Source: Thermodesulforhabdus norvegica (GTDB lineage Bacteria > Desulfobacterota > Syntrophobacteria > Syntrophobacterales > Thermodesulforhabdaceae). Taken from it: a stretch of 64,000 bases of DNA. The notes beneath the pieces are model-generated. The model made no database searches and had not been told where the DNA came from. It saw only the letters and a list, made by a program, of their open reading frames with translations. The translations under genes were made by a program, and so were the position numbers. This document shows positions 35,364 through 43,595 of the stretch, in pieces. The DNA lies in contig NZ_FOUU01000003.1 of the NCBI RefSeq assembly GCF_900114975.1, positions 1-64,000 on the forward strand. The letters are read 5' to 3'. Positions within the stretch are counted from its first letter, which is position 1, and each line of letters starts with the position of its first letter.

Positions 35364-37394
35364 TCAAAATACCAGATCGGCTTTGATCATGGTATTGAAT
35401 CCCGGATCACGGAATTGCCACGGCATTTCGTAAGCATTGTCGGTTATGTTGTTAAGGTCTAGGGATAGTTTCAGTTTCCACGTATCAGATTTCAGTATGG
35501 GTTTTTCTATGTGAATATTGATGAGCTCTTCGGGGCCAAAAGACTGTCTTGATGTTTTGTCGGTGCTGTCGTAATATTTGCCAAAAACATGGAGGTACGG
35601 AACGATTGTGAGATCCCAAGGAAGTCGAATAACCAGACCCAAGTTACCAAGATGGGAAGGCACAAAGGGTACTTCGGATCCGTCTTGGTTTGGGTCTACG
35701 TTGTTTTCGACTTTCGTATGGACAAAGGTATAGTTGGCAAAAATTTCGATTGAATTGGTGATTGCGTAGCGTCCTTCTATCTCAACGCCTAATGACTTAC
35801 TTTTTCCCGCATTTACAGATTGAGTCTGAGAAGGATCACGGCTTACAACGTTTTCTACAATAGCGTCATCCACGAAGGTTGAAAAGCCCCTTATGTTTAA
35901 AAACAGCCTGTCCACTACATTTAGGTCGGCTCCGGCGTCAAAACTCATCCCTTCTTCAGGCTTCAGATTGGGATTTGGCAGTTGACCGTTACGCCCCGGA
36001 ACTCCTCTGTCTGAGATTGACAGGGTACCTCCCACCGATTTACCCGAAGGAGCTTGAAAGCTGGACCCTGCATTAACATAAAGCGACAGGTTATCAGAAG
36101 CCTTATATCGCAAGCCGGTGCTCCATGTAAATTTATCCCATGAGGCGTCTTCTACCTCCGGTTCGTTGCCTCCAAGTAGGTTGTAAGAGTGCTCGATTCT
36201 TAAATATCTTCCACCCAGTCTGAAGACGAATTTGCCCAGTCTGTACTTTTCTTCGGCGTAGAGACCAAAGGACCAGGCATTCATATCGTTCCCTTTTGTT
36301 TCGACGCCTCTGGATTCAGAATAAGTCTCGTAAGTCGCCCACTGTGCATCACTTCCAAAGGTAAGAAGTCCGTTTCCGTGGTGAACATTGAAACTCAAAT
36401 CCAGCGGTATTATGTTTTGTTGTACACCGTCATGAGAACGTAGGGACAGGTCGGGGTAATTGTCTTCGTTCCAGCTTCTATTATACCTCCGATAACCCAC
36501 CTTGAACTGGAACATAACTTCATCATAATCATAAAGCAAATTTGAGTAGTCGGCATTAAGAGTAGTGTAATCGTGGTCGTAATCGCGATTGGGTCGACCG
36601 ACGTCTCCGTAGTGTTCTGTATGGTGGACGAACAAAGATAACTTATGTGAATCCTTTCCATCAAAGAAGTATGTCCCCTTTGCAAACAAGCGAGCCTTGT
36701 CGTAGTCGGGATCGCTTAATATGTGGAGCCAGGAATTTTCGGTGCCGTAGTTAGTGTAGTCAGAGCGCTCATAACTTGCTCCCAAGAAATAGTGAAGGTT
36801 TTCGACCCTTCCCTGATGATAGCCCGTACCTGCAAAGGTATTCCAGGATCCGTAGCCTGTTCCAAGAATCGTACAAGGTTCTTCTATTTTTTCCTTGGTT
36901 ATCAGGTTGGTGATGCCGGCCAGAGGAGTCTGATTTCCGGCAAAATCCATGCTTAAGTATATTGGATACATCACAGAAGCGGGTCCACGATGCACTTCCG
37001 CCCGGTCTAAAATAAGAGGATCCAGACTCATAAGATCGGCGAACGAATCGATAGGCAGGCCGTCTAACAGAAAGACGTTGTATTTCGGACCCAGCCCTCC
37101 ATAGGAACCCCAGTTCGCATCGTTGCGTGATAAAGGATTAACAAAAGTTCCAGGTTGGTAACGAAGGATTTCAGCTATGTTTCTTTGGATGAAGGGTGTA
37201 AAGTCAATTCGTTCACGATTTATAATATCAATCTTTTGAGTAATGTCATCCTGTTTTTGAGGTAACTTTGAGGCAGTGACGACGATCTCGCCTGGGACGT
37301 TAACGACTATTGTATTTGCGGCTACTCCATCGTTCAAAAGGAGCACAGTTAAAAGAAGCAAAAAAGCCGGCACGAAGGCCTTCTTAGACTTCAT
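35364..37394 (-). CDS. TonB-dependent outer-membrane receptor
   Basis: A 676-residue receptor. Signal peptide at 5-25; the TonB box is likely GEIVVTAS (about 35-42). The plug follows with IAEILRYQPGT and YNVFLLDGLPIDSFADL, and the barrel ends with F (IKADLVF). Typical internal signposts are NPNLKPEEG and LNLNNITDNAY-like DLNNITDNAY near the end. It imports a chelate or cofactor with TonB energy. A TTGACA promoter lies 110 bases upstream and the ribosome site overlaps a hairpin (see leader entry). With the downstream BtuF-like binding protein it makes a two-gene uptake unit lacking inner-membrane parts here. Confidence 0.9.
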   Translation of the reverse strand: MKSKKAFVPAFLLLLTVLLLNDGVAANTIVVNVPGEIVVTASKLPQKQDDITQKIDIINRERIDFTPFIQRNIAEILRYQPGTFVNPLSRNDANWGSYGGLGPKYNVFLLDGLPIDSFADLMSLDPLILDRAEVHRGPASVMYPIYLSMDFAGNQTPLAGITNLITKEKIEEPCTILGTGYGSWNTFAGTGYHQGRVENLHYFLGASYERSDYTNYGTENSWLHILSDPDYDKARLFAKGTYFFDGKDSHKLSLFVHHTEHYGDVGRPNRDYDHDYTTLNADYSNLLYDYDEVMFQFKVGYRRYNRSWNEDNYPDLSLRSHDGVQQNIIPLDLSFNVHHGNGLLTFGSDAQWATYETYSESRGVETKGNDMNAWSFGLYAEEKYRLGKFVFRLGGRYLRIEHSYNLLGGNEPEVEDASWDKFTWSTGLRYKASDNLSLYVNAGSSFQAPSGKSVGGTLSISDRGVPGRNGQLPNPNLKPEEGMSFDAGADLNVVDRLFLNIRGFSTFVDDAIVENVVSRDPSQTQSVNAGKSKSLGVEIEGRYAITNSIEIFANYTFVHTKVENNVDPNQDGSEVPFVPSHLGNLGLVIRLPWDLTIVPYLHVFGKYYDSTDKTSRQSFGPEELINIHIEKPILKSDTWKLKLSLDLNNITDNAYEMPWQFRDPGFNTMIKADLVF

Positions 37395-37395
37395 A

Positions 37396-37449
37396 GGCTG
37401 TTCCTCCTTTTCTAATCTATATCACCATCACCAACTGAACAGCCTTCAT
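37396..37449 (-). promoter_or_regulatory. Leader with RBS-masking hairpin and 10-codon ORF
   Basis: On the minus strand GGCTGTTC (37444-37437) can pair with GAACAGCC (37403-37396), which lies between the Shine-Dalgarno GGAGG (37407-37403) and the ATG of the TonB receptor at 37394. Formation would hide the start region. The upstream arm lies inside a small reading frame, ATG at 37449 to TAG at 37417 (MKAVQLVMVI). Translation of it would open the hairpin. It resembles a translational-coupling switch, but there is no proof of translation. Confidence 0.4.
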
Positions 37450-37503
37450 GGCCTTCTGCGCACCGGCTTCTGCGGGCGATTACATAGGGTTCTGATGTCC
37501 GAA

Positions 37504-37533
37504 ATTCTGTACCAAATTATTACGGTGTGTCAA
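37504..37533 (-). promoter_or_regulatory. Candidate promoter for the minus-strand TonB receptor
   Basis: On the minus strand TTGACA (37533-37528) is followed after 18 bases by CAGAAT (37509-37504). The -35 is perfect and the -10 is 4 of 6. It lies about 110 bases before the receptor ATG. The remaining stretch from 37534 to about 37690 is A+T-rich and holds nothing I recognise. Confidence 0.5.
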
Positions 37534-37689
37534 GGTAGTTTTGAGATTCGGTATCTCCGCTCGTAGTTTTTTTGTGGTATGAATATGCCGTGTTGATCGT
37601 GGGAAGTTTTCTTATGGAGCTAGCTTGGATTTTTAATTTTTTAATCGGGGATTTGATAACAATTGGTGAGCTTTAGATTTTCAGGAAAG

Positions 37690-38310
37690 AAATAAGATGC
37701 CCACACGGGTGGTGGTAATAAGAGGACAAAGGGGAAGCACACTTACCTTTGCAGCATTGCAGTTATGGATTTACTTCTGAAGCTTAGAGGCATGTGCATC
37801 CTTGGTGGTTAGGAGAGAAGTCTATTATCGTGTATCTTGAGAGCATGGGCACATTGAGTATAAACAGGATTCTGGGTATCAGTTTAGCTACTGTGTGTTC
37901 ATGGATAAAAATGCCATTACAGGTTCAGGCGTTCCAGGATATAAAGATTGGGCGAGATGTGAACTTATCTCAGGCAGTGATTTGGCGTGACCAGAAGCGG
38001 TAAGTTGACGGTAAATTTTTGTTTAAAGTGGGTTCCAGAAGCAGATAAACACTTCTTCGGTTTTATGACAAAAATTCATGAGGCAGATGTTTATTACACA
38101 GACGGTTTCAAGATCTATACTGGTTACCCTTCAACATGTGTGTAAAGGAGATCTGGGGATAAGGAAAGGGCAATAACCAGGACAGACATTCGGTTTTGAG
38201 AGATAAACTTATCGGATGAAAACGAAAAACCCAGGTTTACACAGCAAAATGGCTTTTACGCTCTGCGGTTCAATTGCTTTCCTTGCTGTAAAAAACAGTC
38301 GGATATAGGT
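37690..38310 (+). pseudogene. IS1-family transposase remnant
   Basis: Translated pieces in several frames form a recognisable IS1-type transposase. A zinc-ribbon end reads HCSYGFTSEA, interrupted by TAG, then RHVHPWWLGEKSIIVYLESM and an HTH (LGISLATVCSWIK) at 37780-37925. After a frame change comes EADVYYTDGFKIYTGYPST (about 38082-38140), the YTDG region of the DDE domain. Another frame holds HSVLRDKLIG and VYTAKWLLRS (to about 38285). At least three stops and two frame changes make it non-functional. I could not identify terminal inverted repeats with confidence. It marks past insertion into this island. Confidence 0.7.
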
Positions 38311-38331
38311 TATTATTGACCTCTTTCGAAA

Positions 38332-39272
38332 TTGTCGGATGATTACAAAAAAATCCAGAACAGGAGTGCAAATGACGGTCAGTGCGGCCTTTATAAGAAA
38401 CTCGAAAGGGTTCCTCCTGAGCTTCGGGGTGTTCTTATCGGCGTCATCGAGAAGGTCGAACGCCAGAGTGAGGAGTCTGTAACAAAGGCCGAATTTAACG
38501 AATTGAAAGAAGTCGTCAAACAGCTGGTTGAAGCCCAGGTGAAAACAGAGTAGCGTCTTCTGCGCGTTGAGGAATCCCTGGATAGGCTTGCAGAGGCGCG
38601 GAGTCGTACCGAGAAGTGGAGGTTGCTGTTGAGAGGTTGGCTGAGGTTCAAAAGAGAACTGAGGAGCGGCTGAACGAACTGGCGTAGGCTCAGAAGAAAA
38701 CGGAGGAATCTCTGAACAGGCTTATTCGAGATCATCGTGTAACCCGAACAGAACCGGGCGGCCTATCTCGGGCCGTAGAATACCTGCTTGAAGACAGAGC
38801 CTATGCCTCGTTGCCCGCCCTTTTGAGCAGGGAGGACATGCAGGTTGAGAAATTGAAAAGGGATTTTGTCGAGGTTAGTCCAGGGCGGTTTGAGGAAATC
38901 AATGTCCTCAGTAGAGGTACGAGGAAGGGGGGGCCTGTATGGATTCCGGGGGAATGCAAGACCCGGCATAAGAAAAGAGACGTTGATTCATTTCTGAAGA
39001 AGATACAGAGACTTGAGCATCTTTTTCCCGGAGAGAAGATTTTTGTTGCGGCAACTCATCAGACGTCCCCTCAGGTCAGAGCCTACCTTGAGGAAAAAGG
39101 AATAAAGCTTTACTTTTCCTGTCAGTTTAAAATTCCGGTAAGTTCCGTTAGTTGCATTTTTGACGTAGCCCGTAACGATAGTGAGGCGTGTAAGGAAATT
39201 GCCGATATGCGGCCAGGATGTATTTGCCGTCTTTACAGGGCTTCAGGTAAACTCTGCGCCTGGTCTGAGTGA
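38332..39272 (+). pseudogene. Decayed coiled-coil/PD-(D/E)XK-type protein gene (DUF3782-like)
   Basis: The first part (38332-38550) encodes a DUF3782-like head, VPPELRGVLIGVIEKVERQ, and a coiled-coil start with VKQLVEAQ. TAG at 38551-38553 interrupts. The coiled coil continues, then shifts frame near 38610 and meets a second TAG at 38685-38687. The last part (to 39272) holds the nuclease-like domain: VEKLKRDFVEVSPGRFEEIN, WIPGECKT (E-x-K), and EKIFVAATHQTSPQVRAYLE. Intact relatives are single proteins of about 250 residues in thermophiles; function unproven. Both stops can arise from CAG by one change, so this is ordinary decay. Confidence 0.7.
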
Positions 39273-39408
39273 GGGTCTGGGGAGCCTTTACAGTTGAGAC
39301 CGGGTGATATGAAGTTGATTCCGGTTGAGCCACGGCTTATCGGCAAGCTGTCTCCGGTTTGACCAACCGTAATTATTGAGGTTGTTCAGGCTTTCTCTTA
39401 TATTCAGC

Positions 39409-39437
39409 TTGACAATCCATCTCAGTGCTCATTAAAA
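39409..39437 (+). promoter_or_regulatory. Promoter of the phenylalanine attenuator transcript
   Basis: TTGACA (39409-39414), 17 bases, TTAAAA (39432-39437). A start near 39444 would give a leader of about 25 bases before the leader peptide ATG at 39470. The upstream stretch 39273-39408 holds no gene I can identify. Confidence 0.6.
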
Positions 39438-39469
39438 AAGAGCTGTAAATATTTCCCGGAGAGATAGCC

Positions 39470-39538
39470 ATGAAGAAAACCCGGTGGGATGGTTTCGCCA
39501 ATTTCTTTTTCTTCTTTTTTATGAAGCCACCCGGGTAG
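39470..39538 (+). CDS. Phe-rich attenuator leader peptide (PheL-like)
   Basis: A 22-codon reading frame, too short for usual gene calling: M-K-K-T-R-W-D-G-F-A-N, then six consecutive Phe codons (39503-39520, TTC TTT TTC TTC TTT TTT), then M-K-P-P-G and TAG at 39536. Seven of 22 residues are Phe. GGAGAG lies 8 bases before the ATG. It is preceded by a TTGACA promoter and followed by mutually exclusive G+C-rich stems, an intrinsic terminator and the DAHP synthase-prephenate dehydratase gene. By analogy to E. coli pheL/pheST leaders, ribosome stalling at Phe codons when Phe-tRNA is scarce should allow readthrough. Confidence 0.88.
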   Translation: MKKTRWDGFANFFFFFFMKPPG

Positions 39539-39634
39539 TGCGCGTTTAAAAGCGGCCCCGGGTGGAGAAGGATCCCCCCGGGGTGGGACTATAAATCATA
39601 AACCCCGAGGAGCAATCCTCGGGGTTTTTTATTT
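39527..39634 (+). promoter_or_regulatory. Phenylalanine attenuator: alternative stems and terminator
   Basis: Segment 1 CCACCCGGG (39527-39535), overlapping the end of the leader peptide, pairs perfectly with segment 2 (39557-39565). Segment 3, CCCCCCGGGG (39574-39583), can pair with segment 2 or with the left arm of the terminator. The terminator is AACCCCGAGG (39601-39610) with CCTCGGGGTT (39617-39626), then TTTTATTT. The exact antiterminator partner (segment 2 or 3 with 39603-39610) cannot be decided by eye, but the set of competing stems after a Phe-rich peptide is diagnostic of transcription attenuation. Confidence 0.85.
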
Positions 39635-39648
39635 AGGGGAGGTGCACA

Positions 39649-41541
39649 ATGATTCTGGTCCTCAAAAAAAATGTGTCAGACGATGAGGTGTCGCAACTCA
39701 GAAAAACCTTGAGATCTCACGGCTACATGGTCAGAGAAATCCAGGGCGTGGACGAGACGGTTCTTGGTGTTGTGGGGCAGATCAGACATGATTCCCGCTA
39801 TTTTGAGACCCTGCCGGGCGTGGCCAAGGTAATGCCCGTCAGCAAGCCCTATAAACTGGTCAGCAGGGATCTTCATCCGGAACCGTCACGGATTCGCATT
39901 CGGGACATCGTGGTGGGAGGGGACAGGCTCGTTGTCATAGCGGGGCCCTGCAGTGTTGAAAATCGGGAGCGTACACTGGAAATCGCAAGGATTGTAAAAC
40001 AGCACGGCGCCACGCTTTTTCGAGGAGGAGCCTTTAAACCCCGCACATCCCCTTACTCGTTCCAGGGGCTCGGTGAAGAAGGGTTGAAAATTCTTGCAGA
40101 AGTCAGAGAAGAAACGGGTCTTGGCATCGTCACCGAAATTACTTCTCCTGCTCAGGCCGACCTGATGATGAAATATGTGGACGTAGTTCAGGTGGGGGCA
40201 AGAAATATGCAAAATTTTGAACTCTTAAGGTGCGTCGGCCGTATGGGAAAGCCCGTCCTTCTCAAGAGAGGTCTGGCTGCAACCATTGAGGAATGGCTCA
40301 TGGCAGCCGAGTACATACTCTCCGAAGGAAACGAACAGGTGATTTTATGCGAACGGGGCATCAGAACCTTTGAAACCTACACCCGCAATACCCTGGATCT
40401 TACGGCTGTACCTGTGGTTAAAAAACTTACCCATCTTCCCGTGATTGTGGATCCCAGTCATGCCACGGGCATAAGGGACAAGGTTATCCCCATGGCACGG
40501 GCTGCCGTCGCGGCCGGAGCCGACGGCATAATGGTGGAGGTTCATACAGAACCCGACAAAGCCCTTTCAGACGGGCCTCAGAGCCTTTATCCCGAACAGT
40601 TTGAATCGCTCATGAGAGATCTCCATGTCATAGCCCCCGTGGTGGGTAAGCAACTCGATTTTGACTACATACCCAAGGCAAGGTATTTCAGTGTCTCCTA
40701 TCCTGACCTACCCCCAAAGATCCTCCACGCCGGTGTGCCGGGATCTTTCAGTCATAAGGCTGCATTGCAGTACTTCGGCGAGGATGCTCCTATAGAACAG
40801 GTCCCGACTTTCCGTAATGTTTTTGAAAACGTGGCGAGCGGGAAGGCAAAATGGGGAATTGTGCCCCTGGAAAACTCCCTTACGGGCAGCATCCATGCAA
40901 ACTACGACCTTCTCATGGAGTTCGATCTGTTTCTGGTCGGGGAGTTGACATTAAGGATAGTCCACAACCTTATCGGGCTGGACGGGGCAAAAATTGAAGA
41001 TATCAAAACGGTCTATTCTCATCCTCAGGTTTTTGAACAATGCTCCGAATTTCTTTCCGGATATCCTCACTGGGATCTGGTCGCCTGCAAGGACTCGGCA
41101 ACGGCCGTTTTGAGAGTCCAGGAGCGACAGGATCCTTCGGCGGCGGCGATAGCCAGCGAAGAGGCGGCAAGGCTATTCGGGATGACCATAATTAAGGCCG
41201 GAATTGAGACTCATCCTCTGAACTTCACCAGGTTTGGAGTGATTTCGGCGGAAAAGCTCGAAAATGGCCCAAAAGATAAATCGTCGATTATCTTTTCCGT
41301 GAGCAATCGGCCGGGGGCTCTCTATGAAGTGCTGAAAATTTTTGCCGAGCGACAGATAAACATGGTTAAGCTGGAATCCCGACCGGTTCACGGACGGCCC
41401 TGGGAATATCTCTTTTATGCCGATCTGGAGGTGGACCTCGAACTTGATGAGTACCGTTCGGTTATCGAAGCCTTAAGAGAAAGGACGGAATTTTTCCGTT
41501 ACCTGGGGAGCTATCGACAGGGTGCCAGGATCGTGGCCTAG
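39649..41541 (+). CDS. DAHP synthase - prephenate dehydratase - ACT fusion
   Basis: A 630-residue fusion. Residues 1-75 are the ferredoxin-like regulatory head of type I-beta DAHP synthases (PYKLVSRDLHPE links it). Residues about 76-340 are the barrel: IAGPCSVE, LFRGGAFKPRTSPYSFQG, QVGARNMQNF, LLKRG, LCERGIRTFE, VDPSHATG, MVEVHTEPDKALSDG. Residues about 358-535 are prephenate dehydratase, with PLENSLTGSI and LNFTRFGVIS (TRF catalytic motif). An ACT domain closes it (SVSNRPGALYEVLKIFA, ESRP), binding Phe. No chorismate mutase domain is present. It catalyses the first step of the shikimate pathway and the phenylpyruvate step. GGGGAGGTG precedes the ATG; a Phe attenuator controls it. Confidence 0.93.
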   Translation: MILVLKKNVSDDEVSQLRKTLRSHGYMVREIQGVDETVLGVVGQIRHDSRYFETLPGVAKVMPVSKPYKLVSRDLHPEPSRIRIRDIVVGGDRLVVIAGPCSVENRERTLEIARIVKQHGATLFRGGAFKPRTSPYSFQGLGEEGLKILAEVREETGLGIVTEITSPAQADLMMKYVDVVQVGARNMQNFELLRCVGRMGKPVLLKRGLAATIEEWLMAAEYILSEGNEQVILCERGIRTFETYTRNTLDLTAVPVVKKLTHLPVIVDPSHATGIRDKVIPMARAAVAAGADGIMVEVHTEPDKALSDGPQSLYPEQFESLMRDLHVIAPVVGKQLDFDYIPKARYFSVSYPDLPPKILHAGVPGSFSHKAALQYFGEDAPIEQVPTFRNVFENVASGKAKWGIVPLENSLTGSIHANYDLLMEFDLFLVGELTLRIVHNLIGLDGAKIEDIKTVYSHPQVFEQCSEFLSGYPHWDLVACKDSATAVLRVQERQDPSAAAIASEEAARLFGMTIIKAGIETHPLNFTRFGVISAEKLENGPKDKSSIIFSVSNRPGALYEVLKIFAERQINMVKLESRPVHGRPWEYLFYADLEVDLELDEYRSVIEALRERTEFFRYLGSYRQGARIVA

Positions 41542-43595
41542 GGAAGCTCAATTTGAATCGCCTCATCTTTTTTCAGCACGATGCGGCGCAGGAGGAGATT
41601 TCGATCCGGGGGGTTCCTGCGAACGACGGAAAGGTCGTAGATTCCGGGAAAAAGCGTGAAGTTGTAGGAACAGGTATCCTTGTTCCACACGGGCCCGGCA
41701 CCGCGGACGGGGAGGAATCTGCGGCCCGTCCATTTTGAAAGACAGAAGTCCCTCAGGTATCGTAAGGGGGGCGAGGAGCTACAGTATTTTTCGTTACCGG
41801 AAAATTTAACGGCCAATTCACCGAAGCGTAGAGGGCGTAGGGGATTTTTTTTATCATCAGGGTTGAAGGCATACCATGTTCCCTCATGATAAACGGCAAC
41901 GGCTTCTGCATAATCGATGAAAACCGCAGGATGACCGGCGGACCGAAAAAGGGCGACGGCTGCAATTTTTTTGTCTCTCTCAGAGCATGCAAGCCCGGAA
42001 GTTAAGATTTGCCAGGGTGTCACGGCAGGAGGGAGAAGAGCGCACTTCTGGATTCGGATCCCTTCGAGAATGTTTCCTATCTCAATGGCCCTTTGAAAGA
42101 GAGTTTCGCCTTTATGATGAGGCAGTAAGGAGAAAATTTTCGGTAGCTTCCAGTCAACTGGCTCCACGAGTATTCTGGGGTTGAGCAGGAATAATTCGAA
42201 GATGTGCCCCGGAATCTTCGGATCTGCAATGTTTTTTACGTGGCGGAGGTACTCGATTAACCTGTGGGGGTTGGCGCTTACCAATTCTTTGGGCGGCGTA
42301 ACAGAGATGAGTTTTTTGGTAAGCTCCTTTTCGTCTTTTTGAAGATTCTCCACTGCGGATAGTAGCTTAAAGACAGAAGGTCCGACGGACGCCAGCTTTT
42401 CGACCACGTCGGTGTCTTCCGGTTCTCCAATCCATCGGGAAATTACTCTTTTGAGCTTCTTCTGGTTATCCCTTTTAGGGCAGGTCGTGGGAGTCCGGGA
42501 GTTGATCCGGCTTTTGCGGTTACGGGTGGGGGAAATCGTACAAGAGAATGATTGAGATGAGGGATTATCGTTGGTGTTGAGATCTATAACGACCCGGGTA
42601 TCAGAGTCGGCCTTTACGCACTTATAAATCGGTGGAAGTGGGGCAATTGCAGCAGAAATAACATAAGTTCCGGGAGACAAGGAAAATCTTACGGGTTTTC
42701 CAGTAGATGTGACCGAGGAAAAAAGGGGACGCAAACGCCCGCCGTTTACGACGTTAATGGTTACAATTACTTCATCATGCCCGGTTTTATTCCCTATTTC
42801 AGGGACTACGGAAATCTGCACCGTGGAACTGTAGCCGTCGGTAAGTTCGCATATCCGATCGTAGGGACCTGCTCTGTAAACCCTGCAGGAATTGTCCTGC
42901 AAAGAGTGCGTAAATATAACGGGAGCCGAAGGTATGTATGGAGAGAACCAGGCGGAATCGAACTGCCCTGAGCACGAGGACGGATCGATGTAATGCCATT
43001 TCCCGTCATCCAGATATACTTCAATCCAGCTATGATTGCCGTCTGTGTGACTCCACGCAGGCACCCAGACATGCCTTGCGGGTATGGCCACACTTCGCAG
43101 ACCGGCTATAACGGCAATGTTTATCTCTTCGCACCTTCCCCGGCCCCGCCTGATCAGTGAAAGCGGATCGAGATCCCGGGGATCGGAGGGCTCATAGTTC
43201 ACTCTGTTGTAAAACCAATTCAAAACGTTTAAGGCGGCATCCATCATGCTTTTCTCGTTGATCACCTCGTGGGAAAGCCGGGCGAAAAAGTAGGGTCTCC
43301 AGTTTACAACCGGTTCCTGAGAAATACGGTGGGGTAAAACGTAATTCATAAAGAGGTCTTCGGGGATTGAACGACCCCAGGGCATCAAATTTCTCGCCTT
43401 AACGGAGTATCTTATGTTTTCTATAATAATTTCTTCCGGTACCAGAGCCTTTTCCGTTGAGGACATATGTTCGCTCAGAAAGCGGGCACATCTGGCTGCG
43501 AAGGGATCGTTGGAAAATGCTTCTGATAGGTTACAAAGACCGCTGCCGGCAAGGAACTGAAAAATTAAGAGAAAGGCTGAAATTATATGCTTCAT
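41538..43595 (-). CDS. Exported transglutaminase-like protein
   Basis: A 685-residue protein with a signal peptide (residues 2-20). A transglutaminase/protease-like core lies at about 100-230: RRGRGRCEEINIAVIAGLRS carries the catalytic Cys, GNHSWIEVYLDDGKWHYIDPS the His and Asp, in the right order. The C-terminal 450 residues include a beta-sandwich-like stretch, a basic linker (TRNRKSRINSR), a helical part, and a second, degenerate transglutaminase-like repeat (AVALFRSAGHPAVFIDY, GTWYAFNPDD) without catalytic residues. Likely acts on periplasmic or surface proteins or peptidoglycan. Start at MKH (43595) has AAGGA at six bases; ATG 43601 lies too near. Ends 4 bases inside the convergent fusion gene. 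Confidence 0.78.
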   Translation of the reverse strand: MKHIISAFLLIFQFLAGSGLCNLSEAFSNDPFAARCARFLSEHMSSTEKALVPEEIIIENIRYSVKARNLMPWGRSIPEDLFMNYVLPHRISQEPVVNWRPYFFARLSHEVINEKSMMDAALNVLNWFYNRVNYEPSDPRDLDPLSLIRRGRGRCEEINIAVIAGLRSVAIPARHVWVPAWSHTDGNHSWIEVYLDDGKWHYIDPSSCSGQFDSAWFSPYIPSAPVIFTHSLQDNSCRVYRAGPYDRICELTDGYSSTVQISVVPEIGNKTGHDEVIVTINVVNGGRLRPLFSSVTSTGKPVRFSLSPGTYVISAAIAPLPPIYKCVKADSDTRVVIDLNTNDNPSSQSFSCTISPTRNRKSRINSRTPTTCPKRDNQKKLKRVISRWIGEPEDTDVVEKLASVGPSVFKLLSAVENLQKDEKELTKKLISVTPPKELVSANPHRLIEYLRHVKNIADPKIPGHIFELFLLNPRILVEPVDWKLPKIFSLLPHHKGETLFQRAIEIGNILEGIRIQKCALLPPAVTPWQILTSGLACSERDKKIAAVALFRSAGHPAVFIDYAEAVAVYHEGTWYAFNPDDKKNPLRPLRFGELAVKFSGNEKYCSSSPPLRYLRDFCLSKWTGRRFLPVRGAGPVWNKDTCSYNFTLFPGIYDLSVVRRNPPDRNLLLRRIVLKKDEAIQIELP

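Noticed and set aside
37504-38340. Terminal inverted repeats and target duplication of the IS1 remnant
   Set aside because: The candidate ends I compared near 37520 and 38330 do not pair convincingly; the element is probably eroded at its edges.
38551-38687. Two in-frame TAG codons as possible pyrrolysine or amber recoding
   Set aside because: The same gene also has a frameshift and lies next to a multiply broken transposase, so decay is simpler. No pyl genes are in the window.
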